Counted from the stretch's first letter, positions 1 to 10,280 are shown. The stretch is 64,000 nucleotides of DNA from Aequorivita xiaoshiensis (GCF_022008395.1 NZ_JAIRBB010000001.1:434001-498000), one strand, 5' to 3'. Translations and numbers: made by a program. Notes: a model not told the origin generated them from the sequence alone.

Positions 1-204
1 ACTTACCTTAATCATATATAGAATAATTCTAAATTAGACGCAAATATACATCAATTAGAACTTTTAACCATAGCGAAGTGGGAATTTAAAACTATTACAT
101 TATAGCCTCAGCCTATAGTGTAATAAGCGTGATTATTACTTGCATTTTTCGATAATGTATAGGAAAAGCGTACTTTTGCCAAAATCTGTAATAAACTTAG
201 AAGA
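1..204. promoter_or_regulatory. Divergent promoter region left of thiL
   Basis: This AT-rich leader holds a TAnnTTTG box (TACTTTTG, 171-178) pointing towards thiL, without a well-placed TTG upstream. On the minus strand another such box (TATATTTG, complement of 41-48) points out of the window. A minus-strand ATG at 15-13 opens only five visible codons (MIKVS), so a divergent neighbour may start here, but that is unproven. I see no RNA gene in it. Confidence 0.35.
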
Positions 205-1260
205 ATGTTTGAGAATAAAGATAATTCCACCACAAGTATTGCCAGTTTAGGCGAATTTGGTCTTATAGATCATCTAACAAAAAACTTCAAAATAAAACAA
301 AAATCGACTGTAAAAGGAATTGGCGATGATGCCGCTGTGATTGCTTGTAATTCTAAAAACGAAATAGTTATTACTACAGATTTACTTTTAGAAGGTGTTC
401 ATTTCGATTTAAGTTATGTTCCCTTAAAACATTTAGGATATAAGTCGGTAATTGTTAACCTATCCGACGTGTACGCAATGAATGCAGAGCCTACCCAAAT
501 TACAGTTAGCATTGCAGTTTCAAATCGATTTCCTGTTGAAGCACTAGAAGAACTTTATGCAGGGATTACTGCTGCTGCTAAAATATACAATGTAGACGTT
601 GTGGGTGGCGACACTACTTCTTCAACAACAGGTTTATTAATTAGCGTTACAGCCTTAGGTACTGTAAAAAAGGGAGAAACTGTTTATAGAAGTGGAGCCA
701 AAGAAAACGATCTACTTGTTGTTACGGGTGATTTAGGTGCTGCTTATCTAGGATTACAAGTTTTGGAACGCGAGAAAGAAGTTTTCAAAGTAAACCCAAA
801 TAGTCAACCAGACCTAGAACCTTATACATATTTGGTGGAACGCCAATTAAAGCCTGAAGCTAGAAAAGATATTCCTAATCTATTAAATGAATTAGGTGTG
901 AAACCAACTGCTATGATTGACATTAGCGATGGTTTATCATCAGAAATAATCCACATTTGTAAACATTCAAAAGTAGGGTGTAATTTATTTGAAGATAAAA
1001 TCCCATTAGACCCTCAAGTAATTACAACTTGTGAAGAATTCAACCTAGATAGCACTACCATAGCTTTAAGTGGTGGCGAAGATTACGAATTGCTTTTTAC
1101 AATTAGCACCGAGGATTACCCTAAAATTAAAGCTAATCCTCACCTTACGGTAATAGGACATATGACTCATGAAAATGAAGGCACTCATCTTATAAGCCGA
1201 GCTGGAACTAAAATACCGCTAATTGCACGTGGTTGGAACCCAATAAAGGATTCGGAATAA
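205..1260 (+). CDS. thiL: Thiamine-monophosphate kinase ThiL
   Basis: ThiL phosphorylates thiamine monophosphate to thiamine diphosphate with ATP, the last step of cofactor synthesis, in the cytosol. The 351-residue protein has the two-domain AIRS/PurM-like layout. The N-terminal nucleotide-binding motif GIGDDAAVI lies at about residues 38-46, the metal-binding GGDTT at about 134-138 and the C-terminal DISDGLSSE at 239-247. A GGEDYELLF motif follows near residue 290. Length is normal for the family. The start is the first ATG after a TAnnTTTG box. The gene stands alone and is convergent with the hydrolase gene downstream, six bases away. No other thiamine gene is present, so regulation cannot be judged. 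Confidence 0.95.
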   Translation: MFENKDNSTTSIASLGEFGLIDHLTKNFKIKQKSTVKGIGDDAAVIACNSKNEIVITTDLLLEGVHFDLSYVPLKHLGYKSVIVNLSDVYAMNAEPTQITVSIAVSNRFPVEALEELYAGITAAAKIYNVDVVGGDTTSSTTGLLISVTALGTVKKGETVYRSGAKENDLLVVTGDLGAAYLGLQVLEREKEVFKVNPNSQPDLEPYTYLVERQLKPEARKDIPNLLNELGVKPTAMIDISDGLSSEIIHICKHSKVGCNLFEDKIPLDPQVITTCEEFNLDSTTIALSGGEDYELLFTISTEDYPKIKANPHLTVIGHMTHENEGTHLISRAGTKIPLIARGWNPIKDSE

Positions 1261-1265
1261 TGGAA

Positions 1266-2042
1266 TCAAACATTCAATATATTTTTTAAAGCATCTAAAA
1301 CCTCATCTAAGTTTTCAACAGTACTCATATGGCCGCCTTCAATTATGATGGATAGAGTATCACAACTTTTGGCTAAAGCTACATTTTCATCGACAGGTAG
1401 CAACGAATCTTCTTTTGAAAGAATCATAAACTTTTCTTTGCTGAAATTTTTCAACACATCGCTTCGGTCGTTACGGTCGCGCATACCTTTTATTGCAGCT
1501 TTTATTCCGGCAAGCGGAAATGATTGTGCTTCCATTTTCAATTCTGCTATATCTGAAGCAATTTTATCGCGTGTAGTTTCCGAAAATAAATTGCTTATTG
1601 CCATACTTATAAAGGCATAAGCATTTTTCTCAATTACTTTTAAAGCACGATTTCGGTTAATTTTTCTTTCTTCGGAATCTGGAGCAGGCGATGAATTTAA
1701 AAGTACTAATTTTTCAACTTTTGAATGAAATTTTTCCACATAGGCTAATGCGACATATCCTCCCATAGAATGACCGATGAATGTCGCTGAAGTTATTTTT
1801 AAAGTTTTGAGAATTTCATCTACTACTTCAGCCATTAACTCCATAGAATGGATGTCTGAAACAACTTCACTTTTCCCGTGACCAGGAAAATCTAGTGTTA
1901 TTATAGTGAATTGTTTAGACAATTGTGGAACAAGATCTTTCCACATTGTTGAACTCTCCAGAAACCCGTGCAATAGAACAATTGCAGGACCACTTCCGAA
2001 GGTGTTGTAATGTATTTCTGTGTTGTTATATTTTAAAATCAT
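1266..2042 (-). CDS. Alpha/beta hydrolase
   Basis: A 258-residue protein of the alpha/beta-hydrolase fold with no signal peptide, so probably cytosolic. The oxyanion-side motif LLHGF lies near residue 24, the nucleophile elbow GHSMGG puts Ser at about 92, and the catalytic His is in the C-terminal GGHMSTVE motif at about 238. An acid residue is expected in the SKEDSLLPVDE segment. All catalytic parts are present, so it should be active. Substrate cannot be read from the sequence; esterases, MenH-like enzymes and lipases share these motifs. It is convergent with thiL and appears monocistronic. Confidence 0.85.
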   Translation of the reverse strand: MILKYNNTEIHYNTFGSGPAIVLLHGFLESSTMWKDLVPQLSKQFTIITLDFPGHGKSEVVSDIHSMELMAEVVDEILKTLKITSATFIGHSMGGYVALAYVEKFHSKVEKLVLLNSSPAPDSEERKINRNRALKVIEKNAYAFISMAISNLFSETTRDKIASDIAELKMEAQSFPLAGIKAAIKGMRDRNDRSDVLKNFSKEKFMILSKEDSLLPVDENVALAKSCDTLSIIIEGGHMSTVENLDEVLDALKNILNV

Positions 2043-2110
2043 ATAGTGAAAACAGACCTACAAAGAGCCCGCTAAAAAAGAGGAATACTTTAAAGGTCCT
2101 ATAATAATTT

Positions 2111-2425
2111 TTATTTTTTATATGCCGAAGAATTAGATTTAACTATGAAGAAGACAACGGTTCCAATTATCACAGTAAAAAAGACATAGTTTGCTAATTC
2201 TGGATTTTCTAATTTAGAAACCACCATCCCTAAGGTAATAAAGGCCAAGCCTATAACTCCGAAGGCAAATCTTAACAATGAAGCTACTTTTTCGATATTA
2301 ACTTCTTCCTTTTCTGCCTTGGTCATAGTATTATATCCAGCGATAAGAAAGTAAAGCTTGAAATGTTTTATCACTATCCCGAGTATAACAAGAAATACAC
2401 CAATAATTATCAATGGTAAATCCAT
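2111..2425 (-). CDS. Small membrane protein, DUF3784-like
   Basis: A 104-residue protein with three hydrophobic segments (about residues 4-22, 50-68 and 78-96). It carries the pattern LIAGYNTMTKAEKE between the first two, which is typical of DUF3784 proteins. The family's role is unknown; the loop would face one side of the inner membrane. It sits between the hydrolase and aminopeptidase P genes, all on the minus strand, but a strong hairpin at 2477-2505 separates it from the latter, so it is probably transcribed on its own. Confidence 0.7.
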   Translation of the reverse strand: MDLPLIIIGVFLVILGIVIKHFKLYFLIAGYNTMTKAEKEEVNIEKVASLLRFAFGVIGLAFITLGMVVSKLENPELANYVFFTVIIGTVVFFIVKSNSSAYKK

Positions 2426-2476
2426 ACACCCAAAGATAAAAAATTAAAAAAAACACAAGACACCATATGCAAAAAA

Positions 2477-2505
2477 ACCTGACAGGTTTCTCAAACCTGT
2501 CAGGT
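2477..2505. repeat. Palindromic repeat / possible terminator (ACCTGACAGGT family)
   Basis: A perfect 13-bp stem (2477-2489 with 2493-2505) around a three-base loop, containing the core CCTGACAGGT. It follows the end of aminopeptidase P on the minus strand and has an A run before it (T run on the minus strand), so it can act as that gene's terminator. The same core recurs at 52031-52069 and 53504-53542. Confidence 0.7.
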
Positions 2506-2535
2506 CTTGAGGTCTAAAAATCCTAATTCTTTGTT

Positions 2536-3828
2536 CTACGTATTCATTATATCCTCAATCTCTTCCGCTTCAATTGGGATATTACGCATTAAGTTAAAAG
2601 GTTCTCCTGATTTTTGAATAACCACATCGTCTTCCAGTCTGATTCCGAAGCCTTCTTCTGGAATATAAATTCCTGGTTCTACAGTAAACACCATGTTTTC
2701 TGTCATTTTTTCCCAAAGCACACCGTAATCGTGTGTGTCTAAACCAATGTGGTGACTTGTACCGTGCATAAAGTATTTTTTATACGCAGGCCAATTTGGA
2801 TCTTGGTTTTTAACATCAGCCTTATCTAGAAGTTTTAAGTCAAGAAGTTCTTTAGTCATTAACTCCCCTACTTCTTTGTGATACTCCTTCCAATAATTTC
2901 CAGGCACCAACATTTTTGTTGCATTATCCTTAACTCGATTTACTGCATCGTACACTTCACGTTGTCGATTTGTAAACCTTCCGCTTACAGGAATAGTACG
3001 ACTCATATCGCTAGAATAATTAGCGTATTCGGCACCAACGTCCATCAGTATCAAATCTCCAGCTTTACATTGCTGATTATTTTCGATATAGTGAAGAACA
3101 TTTGCATTGTTTCCACTTGCAATAATAGGCGTGTAAGCGAAACCACGAGAACGATTTCTTAAGAATTCATGCATATATTCTGCTTCAATTTCATATTCCC
3201 AAACACCTGGTTTTACAAAATTAAGAACTCTTCTAAATCCTTTTTCTGTGATATCACAAGCCTTCTGTAGTATATCTAATTCTATTTGATCTTTAACTGA
3301 ACGCAGGCTCTGTAAAATAGGGTTGCTACGTTCCCAACTATGTGCAGGAAATTTAGCTTTTGTAGCTTTTATAAATCTATCTTCACGAGTTTCAGTTTCA
3401 ACACTTTGTCTGTAGTGTTCATTGGTGTTGAAATAAATTCGCTCTGCTTGAGTCATCACTTCAAAAAAGATTTTATCGAAGTCTTTTAACCAGTGAACCG
3501 ATTTAATTCCTGAAACTTCGTATGCTTTTTCTTTGGTTAACTTTTCACCTTCCCAAACAGCTATATGTTCATTTGTTTCACGAACAAAAAGCATTTCTCG
3601 ATGTTCCACATAGGGAGCATCTGGAAAAAGTACTAATATTGTCTCTTCTTGATCTGCACCGGATAGATAAAATAAATCACGCGCCTGTTGAAATGGCATT
3701 GTACTATCTGCACTAATAGGATATGTATCGTTACTGTTAAAAACCGCTATGCTATTCGGCTTCATTTGAGCCATAAAATTTTTACGGTTTTTTACAAAGA
3801 GTTCACTTGGAATTTGATCGTATTTCAT
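2536..3828 (-). CDS. Xaa-Pro aminopeptidase (aminopeptidase P family, M24B)
   Basis: A metallopeptidase that removes an N-terminal residue preceding proline. The 430-residue protein has the creatinase-like N-terminal domain (about residues 1-170) and the pita-bread catalytic domain. All five metal ligands are visible: Asp263 and Asp274 in DVGAEYANYSSDMSRT, His359 in HGTSHHIG, Glu384 in EPGIYI and Glu399 in RLEDD. There is no signal peptide, so it is likely cytosolic and acts in peptide recycling. Length is as expected. The start is the first ATG of a long frame beginning MKYDQIPSEL. Confidence 0.93.
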   Translation of the reverse strand: MKYDQIPSELFVKNRKNFMAQMKPNSIAVFNSNDTYPISADSTMPFQQARDLFYLSGADQEETILVLFPDAPYVEHREMLFVRETNEHIAVWEGEKLTKEKAYEVSGIKSVHWLKDFDKIFFEVMTQAERIYFNTNEHYRQSVETETREDRFIKATKAKFPAHSWERSNPILQSLRSVKDQIELDILQKACDITEKGFRRVLNFVKPGVWEYEIEAEYMHEFLRNRSRGFAYTPIIASGNNANVLHYIENNQQCKAGDLILMDVGAEYANYSSDMSRTIPVSGRFTNRQREVYDAVNRVKDNATKMLVPGNYWKEYHKEVGELMTKELLDLKLLDKADVKNQDPNWPAYKKYFMHGTSHHIGLDTHDYGVLWEKMTENMVFTVEPGIYIPEEGFGIRLEDDVVIQKSGEPFNLMRNIPIEAEEIEDIMNT

Positions 3829-4022
3829 TGAGTTTATATTTTATGATAATCGCTTAGAATTTTATAACACCAATTTAAAAAGCTTTAACCTTAGTTAAAT
3901 AAGCCGGTGTAATATAAGTGTAATTGCAAAGCAAAAAGTAATTTGTGTTGAATGCCAAAATTAAATATTATAAGCTTAATTACTTAAGAAGTTAGGTTAA
4001 AACTATACTAATCTTAGCCCAT

Positions 4023-4520
4023 TTAGGCAATATCTACAATCTCAAAAACACGCTCTTCTTTCCCTATTTTTAAAGCTGCTTTTTCGCCGACTTTCTTACT
4101 TATAAGCACTTTTGCAAGCGGGGAAATAAATGAAATTTTACCTTTGGCAATATTCGCTTCATCCACTCCAACTATTTGGTAATGCTGCAGCTTTGGGTTA
4201 TTGCCAATTTTTAAGGTTAACCGTGCACCAAATCTCACTTCATCCTTCGGTTGCTGATCGATATCTATAATTTTTGCAGTATTTATTCTATTTTGTAGAA
4301 GTTGAAGTTTGGCATTTATATGATTCACAGCAATTCGCCTGTCACTTTCGGTTGTAACTTTAAGATTTTCCTTTTCATCAATTAACGATTGCTTTTCTTT
4401 TAAAAGTTCATCCATGCCAATTTGAGTAACATAATTTGTTACGCCCTCAGGTAAATCTGCTCTAGGTGGCACAATAGGGATCTCTTCTTGATCATCTTCT
4501 TTTACAAAACCTCTACTCAT
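4023..4520 (-). CDS. GreA/GreB-family transcription elongation factor (GreB-like)
   Basis: A 165-residue protein whose N-terminus MSRGFVKEDDQEE and following PPR(A) segment resemble GreB. A coiled-coil stretch at about residues 30-85 would enter the RNA polymerase secondary channel. The C-terminal FKBP-like domain includes FISPLAKVLISKKVGEKA. Gre factors stimulate cleavage of backtracked transcripts. Whether the acidic tip residues needed for cleavage are kept cannot be settled without an alignment, since the coil has a KENLKVTTESDRR tip. It is divergent from the symporter gene and monocistronic. An anti-cleavage Gre paralogue is the main alternative. Confidence 0.8.
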   Translation of the reverse strand: MSRGFVKEDDQEEIPIVPPRADLPEGVTNYVTQIGMDELLKEKQSLIDEKENLKVTTESDRRIAVNHINAKLQLLQNRINTAKIIDIDQQPKDEVRFGARLTLKIGNNPKLQHYQIVGVDEANIAKGKISFISPLAKVLISKKVGEKAALKIGKEERVFEIVDIA

Positions 4521-4668
4521 AATTATTTATTTAATTCTTTAAAAATTCATGCAACTAATAAAATACATAATATATGTAATAGCATAAGCAATCCTTGCAA
4601 TGGCTGTATATTTACACCTTTCTTTTTATCTGTATAGAATCAGAAAAGCAATTAAACAGCATTTACTA

Positions 4669-5844
4669 ATGAAGCACATCTACACAAACTTACTATTTAA
4701 AGTTTTTATAGCCATAGTATTAGGTATAGTATTCGGACAAATCCTACCTGAATCTGTAAACCGAATTTTCACCACTTTCAATGCCTTTTTCGGACAGTTT
4801 TTAAGTTTTTCTATTCCGCTCATTATTATGGGACTAATAATGCCAGCCATTTCCGACTTAGGAAGAGGCGCAGGAAAGTTATTGTTAATTACTGCTTTAA
4901 TTGCCTACGGTTCCACCTTGTTTTCTGGGTTTATGACGTATTTTTCTGCCTCTAGTATTTTTCCTTTTTTGTTAGAATCACACGTTAATGATGCAGGTCA
5001 AATTGTAGATTCTGGCAAAGAACTAACCCCGTACTTTAGCATTACCATTCCTCCTATATTAGATGTAATGTCGGCTTTAGTTTTGGCCTTTGTCGTTGGT
5101 TTGGGATTATCGTTTCAAGAGAAATCTAGTTTAAAGTTTGTGGTTAAAGATTTTCAGAAAATTATAATGCAATTGATTGCAAATGTAATTGTGCCGTTAC
5201 TTCCGCTATTTATCTTAGGAATATTTGTTAGCATGTCTTTTAATGGAAAAGTGTTTTCAATTCTTTCGGTTTTCATAAGCATAATAGGAGTGATTTTCGC
5301 CTTACACATTCTATTATTATTGCTTCAATACACTATCGCTGGGGTACTTATTAAAAAGAATCCAATTAAATTATTAGCTACTATGATGCCGGCATATTTC
5401 ACAGCATTAGGCACACAATCTTCTGCAGCAACTATTCCTGTAACATTAAAACAAACACAAAAAAATGGAGTATCTGAAAAAATTGCAGGCTTTGTAATAC
5501 CGCTATGTGCTACCATACATTTATCTGGTAGCATTATGAAAATTACTGCTTGTGCTATGGCATTAATGATTTTACAAGGAATACCTTTTAGCCTTACGCT
5601 TTTTGCTGGATTTATATTTGTATTAGGAATCGCAATGATTGCAGCACCTGGTGTTCCAGGTGGTGCAATTATGGCAGCAGTAGGTATTTTACAATCTATG
5701 CTAGGGTTTAATGAAGAAATGCTTGGTTTAATGATAGCTTTATATATCGCAATGGATAGTTTTGGAACTGCTTGCAATGTTACTGGTGATGGTGCTATTT
5801 CGCTAGTAGTAGATAAAATCACGAAAGACAAAACTGTTGCTTAA
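4669..5844 (+). CDS. Dicarboxylate/amino-acid:cation symporter
   Basis: An inner-membrane secondary transporter of the DAACS (SLC1-like) family that imports dicarboxylates or acidic amino acids with Na+ or H+. About eight hydrophobic segments and two hairpin-like segments are visible. The C-terminal half has the TQSSAATIPVTL serine-rich hairpin and a GTACNVTGDGA motif corresponding to the NMDGT-type ion/substrate site. I chose the ATG at 4669 (MKHIYTNLLF), which puts the first membrane helix at the N-terminus; an in-frame ATG at 4600 would add 23 residues. No partner gene is nearby, so substrate is undecided. Confidence 0.82.
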   Translation: MKHIYTNLLFKVFIAIVLGIVFGQILPESVNRIFTTFNAFFGQFLSFSIPLIIMGLIMPAISDLGRGAGKLLLITALIAYGSTLFSGFMTYFSASSIFPFLLESHVNDAGQIVDSGKELTPYFSITIPPILDVMSALVLAFVVGLGLSFQEKSSLKFVVKDFQKIIMQLIANVIVPLLPLFILGIFVSMSFNGKVFSILSVFISIIGVIFALHILLLLLQYTIAGVLIKKNPIKLLATMMPAYFTALGTQSSAATIPVTLKQTQKNGVSEKIAGFVIPLCATIHLSGSIMKITACAMALMILQGIPFSLTLFAGFIFVLGIAMIAAPGVPGGAIMAAVGILQSMLGFNEEMLGLMIALYIAMDSFGTACNVTGDGAISLVVDKITKDKTVA

Positions 5845-5974
5845 TTCTACAAAAAATAATATAACAATAGCATTATTAGATGTTTTCCTTTGAATTAAAT
5901 AATCAAACTTTCGGCATTAAATAACAAATAGATATTTAAACCAATTCTAAATAGGTTTCAAACAACGAAGAATG

Positions 5975-6006
5975 TTTGGCAACATGCAGTTTGAAGTGTA
6001 TTTTTG
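5975..6006 (+). promoter_or_regulatory. Promoter of sdhCAB
   Basis: TTTG at 5975-5978, a 20-base spacer and TATTTTTG at 5999-6006 match the Bacteroidota sigma-A consensus (TTG, 19-22 bases, TAnnTTTG). The sdhC start codon lies 28 bases further on. Confidence 0.65.
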
Positions 6007-6033
6007 TGGCACTATTCTAGAAATTAAACAATA

Positions 6034-6690
6034 ATGGCAATACTAACCTCTTCAATTGCACGAAAAGTAGCGATGGCTCTTTCGGGCTTATTCCTCGTCA
6101 TTTTTTTGGCGCAACACTTTATTATTAATTTTACATCGGTCTTAGACCCTGAAACCTTTAACAGCTTGTCTCATTTTATGGGGCATAATTTTGTAGTTCA
6201 GTTTATCGCACAACCTATTTTAATTATTGGAGTTATTTTCCATTTTGTAATGGGTATTATCCTTGAAATTAGAAACCGCAGTGCAAGACAAATAAGCTAC
6301 AAATCTTATAAAGGAAACAGAAACTCTTCTTGGGCTTCACGAAATATGATTATTAGCGGTGCGGTAATCTTAGCGTTTTTAGGTCTTCACTTCTACGATT
6401 TCTGGTTTCCAGAAATAGTACACAAGTATGTTGAAAGCCACCCAGTAGATGAAACTCGTTATTATACCGAGCTGCTGCAAAAATTTGAAAGCCCTGTTCG
6501 CACAGGATTATACTGTCTTTCATTTGTATTGTTAGCACTTCACCTTTGGCATGGATTTTCTTCGTCTTTCCAAAGTATGGGTTGGAATAACAAGTACTCT
6601 AAAGCCTTACGAGGTTTCACGCAGTTTTACGCAATATTTATCCCTTTAGGATTTATTTTCATTGCGATTTATTTACACCTTAACCAATAA
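6034..6690 (+). CDS. sdhC: Succinate dehydrogenase cytochrome b subunit
   Basis: The membrane anchor of complex II. At 218 residues it has five hydrophobic helices (roughly residues 12-30, 58-76, 105-123, 155-172 and 190-212). His residues suitable as haem ligands are in the HFIINF, HFVMG, HFYDF and HLWHG segments. This is the single-subunit, di-haem arrangement of B-type (Wolinella/Bacillus-like) enzymes, which pass electrons between menaquinone and succinate/fumarate. It is first in sdhCAB, 20 bases before sdhA, under the promoter at 5975-6006. Confidence 0.92.
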   Translation: MAILTSSIARKVAMALSGLFLVIFLAQHFIINFTSVLDPETFNSLSHFMGHNFVVQFIAQPILIIGVIFHFVMGIILEIRNRSARQISYKSYKGNRNSSWASRNMIISGAVILAFLGLHFYDFWFPEIVHKYVESHPVDETRYYTELLQKFESPVRTGLYCLSFVLLALHLWHGFSSSFQSMGWNNKYSKALRGFTQFYAIFIPLGFIFIAIYLHLNQ

Positions 6691-6710
6691 TCACCACGAA
6701 ATTAAACGCT

Positions 6711-8714
6711 ATGTCAATATTAGATTCAAAAATCCCAAAAGGACCCTTAGCAGATAAGTGGACAAAACATAAAAACGACGTAAATCTCGTTAACCCTGCC
6801 AACAAACGTAATATAGATGTAATTGTAGTTGGTACAGGTCTTGCTGGTGGTAGTGCCGCAGCAACTCTTGCCGAATTAGGCTATAACGTAAAAACATTTT
6901 GCTACCAAGACTCTCCTAGACGTGCACACTCTATTGCAGCACAAGGAGGTATTAACGCAGCAAAAAACTATCAAGGTGATGGTGACTCTAACTACCGTTT
7001 ATTTTACGATACTGTAAAAGGTGGCGATTACCGCTCTCGTGAAGCAAACGTTTATCGCCTTGCTGAAGTATCAGCAAACATCATCGACCAATGTGTAGCA
7101 CAAGGTGTGCCTTTTGCTCGTGAATACGGAGGAATGTTAGACAACCGTTCTTTCGGAGGGGTTTTAGTTTCACGTACCTTTTACGCTAAGGGTCAAACAG
7201 GGCAACAATTATTACTCGGTGCATATTCAGCAATGAATCGCCAAATAAATAGAGGAAAAATTACTCCTTACAACCGTCACGAAATGCTAGATTTAGTTAT
7301 CGTAGACGGAAAAGCAAGAGGTATCATCGCTCGCGATTTAATTACTGGAGAAATTGAAAGACATTCAGCTCACGCAGTAGTAATCGCATCAGGTGGATAC
7401 GGAAACGCATTCTTCTTATCGACAAACGCAATGGGAAGTAACGCCACAGCAGCTTGGAAAATTCATAAAAGAGGTGCTTACTTTGCAAACCCTTGCTATA
7501 CTCAAATTCACCCTACATGTATTCCTGTTTCTGGAGATCACCAAAGTAAACTTACTTTGATGTCTGAATCATTAAGAAACGATGGTAGAATTTGGGTTCC
7601 TAAGAAAAAAGAAGACGCTATCGCTATCCGTGAAGGAAAGAAAAAAGCTAAAGATCTTTCGGAAGACGAACGTGATTACTATTTAGAGAGAAGATACCCT
7701 TCTTTTGGTAACTTAGTACCTCGTGACGTAGCTTCTAGAGCAGCTAAAGAACGATGCGACGCTGGATTTGGGGTAAATAAAACAGGTCAAGCTGTGTTCC
7801 TAGACTTTGCTAGTGCTATTGAACGTTACGGAAAAGAGCAAGCAGCAATGCACGGAAACCACAATCCATCTAAAGAAGAAATTACAAAACTTGGGAAAGA
7901 GGTTATCGAGAACAAATACGGAAACCTTTTCCAAATGTATGAGAAAATCGTTGATGAAAACCCATACGACAGCCCAATGATGATTTACCCAGCAGTACAC
8001 TATACAATGGGTGGAATTTGGGTAGATTACAACCTACAGTCTACAATTCCTGGTTGCTACGTAACTGGAGAAGCTAATTTTAGTGATCACGGTGCAAACC
8101 GCTTAGGTGCATCGGCATTAATGCAAGGATTAGCAGACGGATATTTCGTACTGCCTTATACAATTGGGGATTATCTATCTAAAGATATTAAAACTGGAGC
8201 AATTCCAACAGATTCTAAAGAATTCGAAGAAGCTGAAAACAAGGTTCGCGAGCAATTAGAAAAGCTGATAAACAATAAAGGATCTCACTCTGTAGATTAT
8301 TACCACAAGAAACTTGGACACATTATGTGGAACAAATGTGGAATGGCCCGTAATGCTAAAGATTTAGCGTCTGCAATGACTGAAATTAGAGCTTTACGTG
8401 AAGAATTCTGGAAAGAAGTGAAAGTTCCTGGAGAATTGAATGAAATGAATGCAGAGCTTGAAAAAGCGATGCGTGTTGCAGATTTCCTTGAATTAGGAGA
8501 GTTGTTTGCGAAAGACGCTTTACACAGAAATGAATCTTGTGGAGGACACTTCCGTGAAGAATATCAAACTGAGGAAGGAGAGGCACTACGTGACGACGAA
8601 AACTTTATGTACGTTGCCGCTTGGGAATACACTGGAGATCCAGCAACAGAAGTACTTCACAAAGAAGAATTGAAGTACGAAAATATTGAAGTTAAATCGA
8701 GATCATACAAATAG
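6711..8714 (+). CDS. sdhA: Succinate dehydrogenase flavoprotein subunit
   Basis: The catalytic subunit oxidises succinate to fumarate and passes electrons to SdhB on the inner face of the cytoplasmic membrane. The 667-residue protein has the FAD dinucleotide motif [11 protein letters not shown] at about residues 41-51. The flavin-linking His is in [11 protein letters not shown] near residue 71. HPTCI and the active-site segment around [10 protein letters not shown] near residue 430 follow, and the C-terminal helical domain is complete. The length and insert pattern fit the B-type enzymes of Bacteroidota. It is second in the operon, three bases before sdhB. Confidence 0.97.
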   Translation: MSILDSKIPKGPLADKWTKHKNDVNLVNPANKRNIDVIVVGTGLAGGSAAATLAELGYNVKTFCYQDSPRRAHSIAAQGGINAAKNYQGDGDSNYRLFYDTVKGGDYRSREANVYRLAEVSANIIDQCVAQGVPFAREYGGMLDNRSFGGVLVSRTFYAKGQTGQQLLLGAYSAMNRQINRGKITPYNRHEMLDLVIVDGKARGIIARDLITGEIERHSAHAVVIASGGYGNAFFLSTNAMGSNATAAWKIHKRGAYFANPCYTQIHPTCIPVSGDHQSKLTLMSESLRNDGRIWVPKKKEDAIAIREGKKKAKDLSEDERDYYLERRYPSFGNLVPRDVASRAAKERCDAGFGVNKTGQAVFLDFASAIERYGKEQAAMHGNHNPSKEEITKLGKEVIENKYGNLFQMYEKIVDENPYDSPMMIYPAVHYTMGGIWVDYNLQSTIPGCYVTGEANFSDHGANRLGASALMQGLADGYFVLPYTIGDYLSKDIKTGAIPTDSKEFEEAENKVREQLEKLINNKGSHSVDYYHKKLGHIMWNKCGMARNAKDLASAMTEIRALREEFWKEVKVPGELNEMNAELEKAMRVADFLELGELFAKDALHRNESCGGHFREEYQTEEGEALRDDENFMYVAAWEYTGDPATEVLHKEELKYENIEVKSRSYK

Positions 8715-8717
8715 ACT

Positions 8718-9464
8718 ATGAAACTTACTTTAAAAATCTGGAGACAGAAAAATAGCAAAGCAAAAGGAGAATTAAAAACATATCCTATTGACGGAATAGA
8801 AGGTGACATGTCTTTCTTAGAGATGCTCGACGTTCTAAATGAAGAGTTAATTAATAAAGGTGAAGAGCCTGTAGTTTTCGATCACGACTGTCGTGAAGGA
8901 ATTTGCGGTGCTTGTTCGTTACAAATTAACGGAGAACCTCACGGACCAGATAGATTGGTTACAACTTGCCAGTTGCACATGCGTATGTTTAATGATGGTG
9001 ATACTATTGTTATCGAACCATTCCGCGCTAAGGCATTTCCTGTAATTAAGGATTTGGTTGTAGATAGAACTTCTTTTGAAAGAATTCAGCAAGCAGGTGG
9101 TTACGTTTCTGTAAACACTTCAGGTAATACTATCGATGCTAACGCTATTCCTGTAAATAAGCAGGATGCAGACGACTCTTTCAATGCGGCAACTTGTATT
9201 GGTTGTGGTGCATGTGTTGCAGCATGTAAAAACGCTAGTGCAATGTTATTCACTTCAGCTAAAGTAAGCCAGTTTGCATTGCTCCCTCAAGGAAAAGTTG
9301 AAGCAACTGAGCGTGTACTAAACATGGTTGCTCAAATGGATAAAGAAGGGTTTGGTAATTGTACAAATACAGGTGCTTGTGAAATTGAATGTCCAAAAGG
9401 TATTTCATTAGAAAATATTGCAAGAATGAACCGCGAATATCTAAGCGCAAGCTTAAAAGGATAA
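8718..9464 (+). CDS. sdhB: Succinate dehydrogenase iron-sulfur subunit
   Basis: A 248-residue electron-transfer subunit. The [2Fe-2S] ligands are in [11 protein letters not shown] (about residues 58-68) with a further Cys in VTTCQLH. The C-terminal ferredoxin-like domain has [12 protein letters not shown] (about residues 156-167) and [14 protein letters not shown] (about residues 214-227) for the [4Fe-4S] and [3Fe-4S] clusters. It connects SdhA to the membrane subunit SdhC. It closes the operon and is followed by a strong terminator at 9491-9519. Confidence 0.96.
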   Translation: MKLTLKIWRQKNSKAKGELKTYPIDGIEGDMSFLEMLDVLNEELINKGEEPVVFDHDCREGICGACSLQINGEPHGPDRLVTTCQLHMRMFNDGDTIVIEPFRAKAFPVIKDLVVDRTSFERIQQAGGYVSVNTSGNTIDANAIPVNKQDADDSFNAATCIGCGACVAACKNASAMLFTSAKVSQFALLPQGKVEATERVLNMVAQMDKEGFGNCTNTGACEIECPKGISLENIARMNREYLSASLKG

Positions 9465-9490
9465 AATTAATTACGCCTTATATAAGTAAA

Positions 9491-9519
9491 ACCTCTGCAA
9501 TAAATGCAGAGGTTTTTTT
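9491..9519 (+). terminator. Rho-independent terminator of sdhCAB
   Basis: A 9-bp perfect stem (ACCTCTGCA, 9491-9499, with TGCAGAGGT, 9505-9513) with a 5-base loop and a run of T directly after. Confidence 0.88.
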
Positions 9520-9619
9520 GTGCCTAAAATCTACAGGAATAAGCTAAAATTATTTAACATATTCATTTTAAATAATTTACACTTATATTCGTTTTTAAAG
9601 CATAAGAACGACACTCTTT

Positions 9620-10273
9620 ATGATTAAAATATATTATTTACTAATTTTCTTTATTATTTGCAGCCAAACTACTTTTAGCCAAATTGGGCCTCGTGTTTGG
9701 AAAAAAGAAGTAAAAACTACTTCAAATAAAAAAAAATCTAAATTTTCAACAAAGCATTTAGCATATTCTATTACAAATATTACCACATCAGATTCCGAAA
9801 AGGTATTAGAAATTTATAATTGGATTACAAAAAACATTTCGTATGACAATGAATTAATGCGAAGTAAGAGTCTTCAGAACAGAATATATACTTCAGAAGA
9901 AAACGTTGTTAAAAATGTTTTAGAGCGTAAAATGGCATTGTGCGGTGGGTTTGCACTGCTATTCAAATTTTTGTGCTTAGACCTTGGCATAGAGGCTAAG
10001 GAAGTTCATGGATTCACCAAGGATTACACTGGCCGCTTTAAACAAACCAAAACTCCTCATCACACTTGGAATGTAGTAAAATTAAATGGTAAATGGCATT
10101 TAATTGATTTAACGTGGGCGGTAAGTCATGGTAATGACGGGTTTCCAGATAACTTTTGGTACTTAACCAGACCTGAAGATTTTATATACTCTCATTATCC
10201 TGAAGATCCTAAGTTTACATTATTAAATGAACCAATATCCTTTTCAGAATTTAAAAATAAAAATTCTCATTAA
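9620..10273 (+). CDS. Secreted transglutaminase-like protein
   Basis: A 217-residue protein with an N-terminal signal peptide (hydrophobic residues 5-19, cleavage probably after TTFSQ). It has a transglutaminase-like cysteine-protease core: Cys108 in MALCGGFA, His148 in HHTWN and Asp163 in LIDLTW form the triad. In Bacteroidota such proteins are exported and may act as peptidases or protein cross-linkers; the substrate is unknown. It stands alone after the sdh terminator and converges on rpmA, with a shared terminator at 10281-10307. Confidence 0.82.
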   Translation: MIKIYYLLIFFIICSQTTFSQIGPRVWKKEVKTTSNKKKSKFSTKHLAYSITNITTSDSEKVLEIYNWITKNISYDNELMRSKSLQNRIYTSEENVVKNVLERKMALCGGFALLFKFLCLDLGIEAKEVHGFTKDYTGRFKQTKTPHHTWNVVKLNGKWHLIDLTWAVSHGNDGFPDNFWYLTRPEDFIYSHYPEDPKFTLLNEPISFSEFKNKNSH

Positions 10274-10280
10274 TAAAAAA

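Noticed and set aside
5325-5831. A 168-codon open frame on the minus strand inside the symporter gene
   Set aside because: It lies wholly within a well-supported gene on the other strand and its composition is that of an antisense reading of membrane helices.
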